A stretch of DNA of 64,000 nucleotides from Mercenaria mercenaria. Lineage: Eukaryota; Mollusca; Bivalvia; Venerida; Veneridae. Shown in pieces: positions 22,330-32,800 of the stretch. A program made the position numbers and the translations under genes. Location: assembly GCF_021730395.1 (NCBI RefSeq), contig NC_069361.1, forward strand, positions 77,323,001 to 77,387,000, in the 5' to 3' direction. The notes beneath the pieces were generated by a model, which was not told the origin of the DNA, did no database searches, and saw nothing but the letters and a program-made list of their open reading frames with translations. Each line of letters starts with the position of its first letter. The first letter of the stretch is position 1.

Positions 22330-23205
22330 ACGCCTGGAAAGGAGATGGAGAACTGGTGAGGTGGATATAGCGGATAAGTCGCCCGCTCAAAGATGGAGAT
22401 CTGGGGAGTTTGCTGTAGAAAAGCACATGGAGATCGCTGGAGGCGGGGGTGGAGTATCAATTAACCGCTGAAACACTGAGCTCTGGGAGGTGGAGATTTC
22501 GCTATCCCGCTAAGACAGAGATCCGGGGAGGTGGAGAGAATCATTTACCCGCTCAATGACGGAGTTCTTGGGAGGTAGAGGTAGACGACCATACACCCGG
22601 TCAAAACGGGAATCTGGGAAGGTTGAGGTGGAGGATCATTCGCCCGCTCAAAGACGAAGATCTGGGAAGGTTCAGGTAGAGAATCATTCTCCCGCTCAAA
22701 GACGGAAATCTGGAGGTGGAGGCAGAGGATCATTCTCCCGCTCAAAGACGGAGACCTGGGGAGGTGGAGGTAGAGGATCATTCGCCCGCTCAAAGACGGA
22801 GACCTGGGGAGGTGGAGTTAGAGGATCATTATCCCGCTCAAAGTCGGAGACCTGGGGAGGTGGATGTAGAGGATCATTCGCCCGCTCAAAGACGGAGACC
22901 TGGGGAGGTGGAGTTAGAGGATCATTCTCCCGCTCAAAAACAGAGACCTGGGGAGGTGGATGTAGAGGATCATTCGCCCGCTCAAAGACGGAGGTCCGGG
23001 GAGATGGAGGTAGAGGATCATTCGCCCGCTCAAAGACGGAGACCTGGGAAGGTGGAAGTAGAGGATCATTCTCCCGCTCAAAGACGGAGACCTGGGGAGG
23101 TGGAGGTAGAGGATCATTCGTCCACTCAAAGACGGAGGTCCGGGGAGGTGGAGGTAGAGGATCATTCTCTCGCTCAAAGATGGAGACCTGGGGAGGTCAT
23201 TAATC
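22330..23205 (+). repeat. 48-bp minisatellite, open in several frames
   Basis: 'ctcaaagacgg' recurs every 48 bp at 22741, 22789, 22837, 22885, 22933, 22981, 23029, 23077, 23125 and 23173, with degraded units back to about 22330. Because 48 is a multiple of three, two plus frames (22556-23203 and 22716-23294) and a minus frame (22914-23276) stay open, with 16-residue repeats such as GGGGRGSFSRSKTETW. Units ending 'attcgcccgctc' and 'attctcccgctc' partly alternate. I see no start context or splice signals, so coding is not supported. Confidence 0.92.
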
Positions 23206-23289
23206 CGCTGAAAGAGGAGCACATGGTCCATGATGGACATCGATGGAGGAGGAAGAACGTTCGCAATATCAAACACGAAGATCAGGGGA

Positions 23290-24870
23290 GGTGAAGGAGA
23301 ACACGATCATAAAATATCTTTTAGAATAAAAGATACATGTACCAACTGGACGAAATATTTTATTAATATGACATTTTAACAGAAGTTCGGTATTAATTTG
23401 AGTAACGAAAACAAAGTATTCGGATTTCGGAATATTTGAATTCAAGATACAATGTATAAGATATTAAGTTTATTATAACTGTGTGTGTTGCATTTGACAT
23501 TGACGAGGAAAGAAGGGCCGGGAGCTTTTTGACGAACTCTGTTTACTTAAAGAACCTTAAAGAACCAGAAGTATTAACGGGGACTTTTTTCTCTCTTTTT
23601 AACTCGTGCATACTGTCAATCTTTATCAAGGATACTTGTATATATTGGTGTATATACTGAACGAAACGCCTTACGTCAACTCTAGTCTGGCAATTTACTT
23701 TCATATTGCATGTACTGGCATAATACATTTATGAAATTCCGAATATCCATAAAAGTCGTGACAACGTTATCTACATTATAAGAGGTTTCAGCTGATTTTT
23801 CCGCATAACTGACGTGATTGAAAACGTTGACGTGTTGACGTCACACAAGATTTTCAGTATCGCAGTTTGCCTAGTATACTTTCGGCGACTTGATTGAATG
23901 TTTACTGGTCTGGTGGCGTAACAATGCTTCAACAAATGTTTGTGTTTTTTTGTTTTTTTTTAGATTTTTGGAAAACGCCAACTTGGGAGCGCTAAACGTT
24001 CAGGGGTTTGTTATCGACTTTGAAGTTGTACTCGGCCAGAGTTTGGGTGAAATTTTTCAACACGTTGTGGGTTTATTTACACCAAGTTTGGCATAGAATG
24101 TATATATGACACTCAAAAATGATAAAGTGGAAATAAAAGTTACATACAGGTAAAAATGTAAGAAGAATGTACATGTTCTGCATTATTTCAAAATTTACTA
24201 CCTTCTGTACAATATTTTTGGCTATTTATATTTATATACAGTATATCTAAATAGAATATCTTGCGAAAAAATCTTATGTCAATAAGTTATTATATTATTT
24301 TCAACACGAGCTCCGCGTGCGCATGTGACAAAGGTCATGTTTCGGGTTTCGCAAAAGAAGTATAGATCTATTTTCATACAATTTGCAAGAATGAAACTTG
24401 CTTTACACATGTACTGCGCTTTTGACTCTTGCTATTCTAATAATTATTTAGGGCGCCAGGCCAAAGTGAGCACCAGCTGCCACAATTTACAGAAATTATG
24501 CCTCCGAAATCTCTTGCTGGTGATTCCGCCCAATGTCCGTGAAGACACTAAGTGACATTACGTCAAAGGCCCTTTTTATGTTCAGAGGACTGAAAACAGT
24601 ATATATATCAGAAGTGAAAATGCACCACACAGAGTTTTATTTATTGTAATATATAGGCTTTTTCTCATTAATATTACATTTAAATAATAATTTATGCAAT
24701 AATTTGAAAAAAAAAATGATTTTTTAAAGGTAAACATGAAAAATATTTAAAAAAAAATATATAAAATACGTATAAAGGGAGATAATAGAAGTTTTTATTT
24801 GATCCGTATTATTCACTTAACTATATGTAGTACATCATGTAATATTTAGTGGGAAGTCATAGCATATAAT
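23290..24870. other. No firm feature
   Basis: AT-rich DNA. The frame at 23965-24096, after a T-rich 'ttttttttag', reads FLENANLGALNVQGFV to a stop and could be a terminal exon, but nothing links it to a gene. Confidence 0.35.
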
Positions 24871-24879
24871 ATTTCATCA

Positions 24880-25448
24880 GGGCCGGACCGAAGGGTCTCG
24901 TGCCCCCCCCCCCCAACCCCCGACCGAAAAGTCTCGTCCCCCCCCCCAACCCCCGCCCCCAGTTGGCTGGGAAGTGACCTATACTTATCACCCAACTATT
25001 TTGGCAAAGGAATAATATTCTCTCAAAATTTAGACCAAGAAACGCAGTAGAGGCCACCATTTCATACCTATATTTCAAAATTATCCAGGGGGAGAGCCCC
25101 CTTACCCCCATTCCCATCAAGATGGAAGTAACTCCTCCATTAGTAAAAATTTAGACCTAAAATGCACCAGAGCCTGTATTTCAAAAATTTCTAAGAGGAG
25201 AGCCTACTGATCCCCCTTAAACGAAGGGAGTATCCAGTAAATGCCCCTGAGGCCACCATTTCATACCTGTATTTCAAAAATTTCCAGTGGGGAAACATCC
25301 CCTTCCCCCCCCCCCCCCCCCCCACAAACACAAACATGTGCAGAAGTCCCCACTCCCGTACCTAACCACTCTCGGCGCTATGCGCCTCGGCAGTGGCATC
25401 TTCGTTCTAGACTGGTGCCCGCCCAGTCAAATATTTCTGGAGCCGGGC
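24880..25448 (-). mobile_element. G/C-tract element, copy A
   Basis: Minus-strand copy of an approximately 500-bp repeat. Its start is 'cccggctccagaaatatttg' at 25448 and its end is the 'ggccggaccgaaggg' block at 24880. The interior has tandem 'aggtatgaaatggtggcctc' phrases and long C-runs (24902-24917, 25305-25322). It pairs head to head with copy B, 137 bp away. The ends resemble each other in inverted orientation over about 13 bp, suggesting a non-autonomous DNA element. Confidence 0.7.
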
Positions 25449-25584
25449 TTGATCGTATCATAGGAAAAAGATGATACATAGAGTAAATCATTGGCGAAGG
25501 TGCGATGTCAAAGTTGAGGGCGGGTTAGCAACAGCTAACCTGTTACAAATTTTCGGACAACCAAAAGCAGAACACTCTATCGAG
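25449..25584. other. Spacer between the inverted G/C-tract elements
   Basis: Unique-looking 136-bp spacer containing 'gttagcaacagctaac', a near-perfect palindrome. Confidence 0.5.
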
Positions 25585-26105
25585 GCCCGGTTCCAGAAAT
25601 ATTTGACTGGGGTAGGGGTGGGGGGGCACAAGTTTAGAACAAAGGCATCACCGGCCGAGAGGGCGCAGGTACATGAGAGAGACCTCTGTTCGTGTTGGGG
25701 TCTACCCCCTGAAAGATTTTATATATACAGGTATATGAAATGGTGGCCTCTGGTGCACTTATTGTCTAAATTTTGAGGTACTGGAGGACACCCCTCATTT
25801 CAGGGGGGTCAGTGGACTCTCCCCCTTGAAAATTTTAAAACACAGGTATGAAATGCTGGGCTCTAGAATCTAGTGCATTTCTCTCCCTTGAAAATTTGAA
25901 ATATAGGTATGAAATACTGGCCTCTGGTGCATTTTGGGGTCTAAATTTTGAGAAAATATTATATACCTTTGCCAAAATAGTTGGGTGCAACTCTGATGGG
26001 TATAGGTCGCTTCTCAGCCAACTGGGAGCTCGTGCAAATCGTTTCTCAGCCAACAGGGTGGGGGAGGGACACTAACCCCGTCGGTCTGGCCCTGGATCCG
26101 GGCCT
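25585..26105 (+). mobile_element. G/C-tract element, copy B
   Basis: Starts 'cccggttccagaaatatttg' and ends 'ggtctggccctggatccggg'. It has three tandem 'acaggtatgaaatg..ggcctctggtgca' phrases and 'cgcttctcagccaactggg' near the end, matching copy A inverted and copy C at 44862-45352. Confidence 0.75.
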
Positions 26106-26204
26106 ATTATCTACTGTTTCTGAGAAAAGAGCTTTTGGGGTCTGAAGTTGTGGGGGAGAGGGATCAAACCGTATGCTGCCCCTCCCTCCCACACTCTGGG
26201 TAGT

Positions 26205-26232
26205 TTTTTTTTTTGGGGGGGGGGGGGGGGCA
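26205..26232. repeat. T-tract followed by G-tract
   Basis: About 10 Ts followed by about 17 Gs. Likely variable in length. Confidence 0.85.
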
Positions 26233-26461
26233 CATCCCTCTGCGCCTACGCCTGTGTTAGTACTGTTATTATTACTTGATCAATGGTTAAGCCTGAAACA
26301 AATAAACTGGCACTCATTAATATTCGCCAATATTTTCGGGCGTTTTCATTATTTTACGCGATATTTTGTGTTCTGTCTCGTTCCTTGAACTGTAGGTTGT
26401 GATCAAACACTTAAATTGTTCGGTCCAGACGATTTTAGTCGACATTTTGTACTTTCATACT

Positions 26462-28042
26462 TTAGGCCATACCAAATTGATTAGTAGTTCTTCGGAAAAT
26501 TTTCAAAAAAAATAGGAGCGAGCGAGCGATTTTTTTTTTCTCAATTTTGATTTTTTCAGAGGCGGGTTGCTTTTACATGGAGCGAGCGGGTATTTTTTTT
26601 TTTTTGCAGTTATGATTATACATGAAGTTAACATTTCTTTAAGAATAACACAGAACTTAAACATTTACAGTGTGACTAAGACAGTAGATAGCTTTTCTGT
26701 ATGTTTTAAAGATTACATGAATGGTTTTGCAAATAAATTCTTGCTAAAACTCACTGAATCTCTTTGTTTTTATTTTGTATTTATAATTACTGAGGGACGA
26801 GTGTCTTATTTTTAATTTTGATTGTTCTACATTAATCTGAAGGCGTGCCCATTTAACGGCAGAGGATGAGGAATATTTAAGACAAAACAGGCACCCAAGT
26901 GGAATAACATATCTTCTGAAACCCAGTAAGATGGCTTCGACACATGAGCAACTTTGTGCCCCTAGTGAAACTCCAAACGGTAGAGGTGAGGGGAAAGTAA
27001 TAAATCACTTGACCAATGAGACCAAACGGAGTTGGGCACACAAATGCTCCGACATTGCTCGAATCCATTGGAATAATTTCTTAACAGATATAAGCTTAGC
27101 TTAAGTTTTTGTGGTAGAGGTTCATTTCAGTCAAAAATGATAACAGACGGACAAAAAATGATCCCAATATGGCCACTCTTTAAAAGTGTTATTTGTTGTG
27201 CTTTGATTGACCAAGAAATTTTGAGTTGGGAAGGTCTGTTTTTCAGATTCTTTCTTTCAATCAATTCACAGCCAATTAATATACAAACTGGGAAAATTGG
27301 GGTTACAATACGACAGAAATTATTTTTTTATATCTACACAACTTATTTGAAAAGCTAAACATTTTTTAAAAATGAATATATGCATTTTGATAGAATATCT
27401 GACTGCCGTACTAAAGAAGTTACGTTCAAAACGATTTGGGCCCGAGACAATTAATGTGATGGATCAGTCAGGATCTGTGAACAAACTTTTTTTTTCAAGA
27501 AAGCACTGGCTTTGGCTCTAGATCTAAAATATTTAACTAAACACACTGATAACAAATGGTTTGAAAACTTTATCTGAACAATATTTCTATGTTTAATCCA
27601 AATATTTTCAATTTGAATCCCCGTGGCCGTGCACGTCTACAAGTCGGGCTTTGTTCTTTTCACTGTATAATTTGAACAATCGTAGAACGTGCATACTTCA
27701 TTACCTACCGGCACATCGAAGGTCATGTGTGACACTAGCACAGACACTCCAGGTTTAAAACAAATGATGAACAACACCATAATTCCTGACTTTTTGAGTT
27801 TGTGTCATCAGCTACATGTATTACGAACGCATGGATTCCGACCAATATCACTTTGACGCATTAAAACAGCGATAAAACCTGTTTACCGTTATCATTCCGG
27901 ACCGCGTAATCAGAAAAAAAAAATTTTTTTCGGCGATTTTTATGTACGTGCGGGCGGGTGAATTTTTCTTTTCTTTTTCTCGGGAATGAAATCATTGATG
28001 CGGTAGTTCCGACGAACGACAAATCAATTTGGTATGGCCTAA
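26462..28042. mobile_element. Unclassified 1.58-kb element with terminal inverted repeats
   Basis: 'ttaggccataccaaattgat' at 26462 is exactly mirrored by 'atcaatttggtatggcctaa' ending at 28042. The perfect part is 21 bp and similarity continues to about 36 bp. If the ends are 'ggcc', flanking TA dinucleotides (26463-26464 and 28040-28041) would be the target duplication. Both subterminal regions hold T/A-runs next to 'gagcgagcg' or 'gcgggcgggtg' blocks. No transposase-like frame is present, so it is non-autonomous or decayed. Confidence 0.7.
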
Positions 28043-28299
28043 TAATAATCTAACAATATATGTACATATTTAACATGTTTTCAGGGAAAGGAGTCGGATA
28101 AGCTGCTCTGTAACTTCAAAGATTTCGTCCACCAGTGACCTAACTAACTATATTTGTCACAATGTTGTTTATCTTACAAAAATAAATACTGTATTATTTA
28201 AACTAACGCTTAAGACGACGACTGACAATTTTATTTTTGCTGTATTTTATACATAAATAAAAAAGCATTTCACTTGTGTGGATAAATGTTAAATAAAAA

Positions 28300-29668
28300 C
28301 ACTTCCGTTGTTCGGGTTTTCAAATTTTATTATGCAAGTAGTAATGCAGTTAGAATATGGCACGATCAAACCTTTTGAAACAGGTGCATGAATAGGTTTA
28401 AACAAATATGTAACAAACATAATTATATTCAATAACAGATACATACAAATTAAAATATCCCAAATATATATACAGCAATGAAACGAAGCTTCGGCTTCCA
28501 AGAAACAATTAAATAACAGACAATTATGCGTGCAAAAATTAAATGTGCGTAATTTATGCTAGAAGCACACCATGTAAAAAAACAAACAAGAAAACATGTA
28601 AACTATATACAAGAACGGCAATTATATATACTTATGTAAATGAGATGATTATACATAGATTGTCTCTCAACTACATTAATTTATAGTTAAAGTGTTCGTC
28701 TGCCCTAAGTTCAGTTCGTCTGCTCTGAGACATGTTCGCGAAACTAGCAACAGATCTGATGCCGCCACAAAATATTGTCTAAAAGCTAGTTTATCTTTGT
28801 TCAACAGATATCAATTTATCCTTTAAATATTTATCCGATAATAGCTAATTTAGCTGCTATAACAGCTCATCTGCTAAATGATAGCTGCTAACAGTTCAGT
28901 TACTTGATGTTTTACTTTGACAGCTACCAACAGCGAAAGTTCTATAAATAGTATTTAGTTAAGCGAAATGTTTATATAATATTTTTTGGAAGTTGCTAAC
29001 AAATTTCTGCTAATGGTTGGACTGCTCACGTGACATGTTTATTAACAGATCTTCGTCTAAGTAGTTACCTGATCAATAAAAGTTCGTTAAATTAACAGCT
29101 TAAACATTTGGCTGATAATAATTTATACAGCTGCTAACAGTTTATCTGCTAAATAGTTATCTGAAAATAGCTCATTTAGCTGCTAAATGATCATCGAGTA
29201 AATGTTTATCTGAAAATAATTTATTTAGCTGCTAGAAGTTTATCTGCTGACTGTATATCTTAGAATAGCTATTTCATCTGCTTATCATGAGTTTATCCAC
29301 TAGATGTTATCCGAAAATAGTGTGTTTAAATCTGTTTGTAGTTTACCGGCTAAATGTTTATGAGAGAATTGTTAGTTCATCTGCTTATAGTTTATCTGCT
29401 AAATGTTTATGAGAGAACTGTTAGTTCATCTGCTTATAGTTTATCTGCTAAATGTTTATGAGAGAATTGTTAGTTCATCTGCTTATAGTTTTTCTGCTAA
29501 ATGTTTATCCAAGAAGAGTTTAGTTTCTAACAGTTACTATACCAAATGTGTACGTAATAATTATGAAAGTTCAGTTACTAACAGTTAATATGCTAAAGGT
29601 TTAACGGAGAATACACGGTTGAGGTGCTAGCAGTTTATTTGCAAATAGTAAGTTCAGCTGCTCACAGT
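28300..29668 (-). other. Probable SLC49A4 3' untranslated region
   Basis: On the minus strand the sequence after the stop runs to 'cataataaaatttg' near 28325, a plausible polyadenylation signal. No exon intervenes. Much of it (28680-29650) is a degenerate repeat. The transcript end is inferred. Confidence 0.4.
28680..29650. repeat. Degenerate 'ctgctaacagtttatctgctaaatg' repeat with local 49-bp amplification
   Basis: Short phrases such as 'gctgctaacagtttatctgc' and 'taaatgtttatctgaaaata' recur throughout. At 29352, 29401 and 29450 near-perfect 49-bp units ('aaatgtttatgagagaa') show recent amplification. Confidence 0.8.
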
Positions 29669-29802
29669 TCATCTGTCTTTGTCTGTCACTGAAGTAACTC
29701 TTATATCTACATCAGCTCTACGATATTTTTCTCTTAAGAACGTTAGGCAAATAATACTGGTTGCCAGCACTCCAACAAACGTCCAGTTCATCCACGTGAC
29801 AC
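29669..29802 (-). CDS. SLC49A4: SLC49A4 homologue, exon 13
   Basis: Span 12 (WTFVGVLATSIICLTF) and the short cytosolic tail LREKYRRADVDI.., matching human FRESYDRLYLDV. The stop TGA is at 29671-29669. Confidence 0.92.
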
Positions 29803-32800
29803 CTGAAAGATTAAACATACAAACATAGTAGAAAATTGAATAAACACATACCTTTATACCTCATGAAGGCCAACAAAAACAAAATTTGTATGAACTACAG
29901 TTCGAGTAGTGCGGCGTTTGGTCAAATCGACACGGCAGTTTAAGCTAAGCGGTCCAGACGAACTTTGTACGGACAAAAAAGAGGTACGGACAGGCAGACC
30001 AAACTTCTCCAATATCTATTGACATATGAAGCCTGCCAAAAAGCCTGTCAATGCTATTACCCGACAATAAATCATCAAGAATGATTTCAACAATAACAAT
30101 ATTGTAATGTCCAACAAATGAGGATAACTAAAAAAATAAATAATGTAACATTAAATTTCTGATAACAAACGCATGTCTACTTAATGTTGATAACTTATTA
30201 CGAAGTTCATTTGAATCGGGAATGAAAATGTAATATTGTCCAAAAATTGGACACAGCTAAACGAAAGTTGTAATCGGACAAGACAGTCCGACAGTATGCG
30301 CATGTCTACTTCATATTGATGATGTATAACAAGTTTCGTTTCAATTTGGTGGAACTTTTAGGGAGAGTTGAGTAAAATGGTGCAAATATAACTGTGATAG
30401 TGTAAAGTCCAAAAAGGACTCAATGATAAAAATATCGGACACAGACGTCTCGACAATATATGCATGCCCTCTTCATGTTCATGACGTACACTAAGTTTCG
30501 TTTGAAATGGATGGAAAGTGAAGGAGGAGATTAGCACACAGGAATGTGTGACGGACAGACACAATGACAATGACGGACGGACAGTTCAAACCATATGCCT
30601 CCCATGTCTTCTACGACGGGGACGTAAAATACGATTGTCATTTCAGACACCAGTGTACACTAAACTCTTGACATGTAAATATACAATAAACCATGTATGA
30701 GGGTTTTTTTCTGAAGTTCTGACTTTGCAAGGTTGTAACTTCTATTAAATCGATGTTTTTTGTATTCTTGTATGTCAGTCTGTTAAACATAAGATCTGTT
30801 ATCATTGTCGAGATATAGTAAAATGTTTACAAGTAATAGCTGTTAACATTTTACACGCATGGTTGAGGCGCGGCACATGTGACGCTGACGTCACGTAAAA
30901 CTTGCGTTTTTTGACACAGTTTACCGCATAAATTTTGGTACCTGGTAGGAATGCATACCTATATTTGGAATGAATTTGATAAGAAGAAATATCACAGCTG
31001 CAGCATTTATTTCCAGGCTGATGAACGTACCAATGATGCCTTCATGTATGGGATATCCGCATTCACAAGCCATCTCGTAACACAGTGGTAGAGCTGCATT
31101 CATCATGAAACCGAGCGCCGAGATAGATACGGCAAATAATGCTGAAAAATAAACACCCAGGAATTGCTGGCTGCCATACTGGTATTTTTTTCATAGGTGG
31201 ACAAAGTTGAAAAGTAAAGAGTGAAATATCCGCTTGAGAAATTATGAATTTTCAATACGAAAATACAAAAAATAAACAATAGTTATTGCTGTCACCACTC
31301 AGCGACACGGCCGCACATACGAATTACTAGTACAGTACTGCTTTATCGAGTTTGGAAGTCAGTGTAAGAACTGTTAATTCAAACCTTGGATCCCAGCTTT
31401 CCAAGCAAGAAAATTCGATATTTTGTACAATGAATTCATATAGATTAAAAATGTATAACAAAATAATTTGTATGTTTAACTATATTGTATCACTTACATT
31501 ACCTATTGATCTAGGGAGGTAGCCTATTCTCATACAAGTTATCCAAACAATGATTAATAGCGCAAGAAGGAAAACTAACATAACAAATAATTTTAGACGA
31601 CGCTGGAACCGATCGGCAATCCTGAAAATGAAAAAAATACAAATTATTTGGTTGATGGCTACCAGGTACGAGGCAAGGAGATTAATTTTATGTACAGACA
31701 CTTTTATGCGAAGCTGGCTGGCCACGAATCTGATAACGACGTTTAAGGTAACTGAAAACCATCTGTACCATTAGGTCACTTTGCAAATCAGTATAAGCGG
31801 CACTTAGTATGCATGAACAACTTCGAATTACTGCAAATTCAACGCAACTACGGGGTCCTATTGACGCCATCCTTCTTTGTATATGTAACCGACCAAAATA
31901 AAGGCCATAACCAATGTGTGAGGCAGGACTACTGCAAATAAATCGCCTCTAAATTGGCCTATGCACGGAATTTAATAAAATCTTTTATCTAAGCATTAAA
32001 TTTAGGCTGCTAACACATTACATGAATAACCATTTTGTTATTTCATATACATACCTTCCTATGGCTATCCCACCGACCACTCCAGCTATCGATGCATAAA
32101 AGCCAAATAAACCAGATTGACTCTGAAAGTAAGACAAATGATAAATAATGAAAATTATACGACGACTGTGTATTTTTTCTACACATTTGGCCTAGAATAA
32201 AATTTTGTTATATATGTCAGTACAATACACTTCTATGCGACGAGTTTCATCCATGTTCGAAATCACCTTCCCAGCGTTTTATACAGTTCATGCCGAAAAT
32301 TAATCTGTGAGGTGCCTAAATCATGTAAATTTACATGCGATATTCCGTATTTATTCCTTATGAAAATTCATCCTTGAAATGCCTATAATATGAAACGCAT
32401 TTATCTGTGATATGCTGAATTCATGTAAATGTTCTTGTGAGATACCTAATTCATACAAATTTACATGCGAGATTCCGTATTTATTCCTTATGAAAATTCA
32501 TCCTTGAAATGCCTTTAATATGAAACGCATTTATCTGTGATATGCTGAATTCATGTAAATGTTCTTGTGAGATACCTAATTCATACAAATTTACATGCGA
32601 GATTCAGTATTTATTCCTTATGAAAATTCATCCTTGAAATGCCTATAATATGAAACGCATTTATCTGTGATATGCTGAATTCATGTAAATGTTCTTGTGA
32701 GATACCTAATTCATACAAATTTACATGCGAGATTCCGTATTTATTCCTTATGAAAATTCATCCTTGAAATGCCTTAATATGAAACGCATTTATCTGTGAT

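Noticed and set aside
31498-31502. gtaagt donor for SLC49A4 exon 11
   Set aside because: It is the stronger consensus but shifts exon 12 out of frame, whereas gtaatg after 31503 gives the conserved reading.
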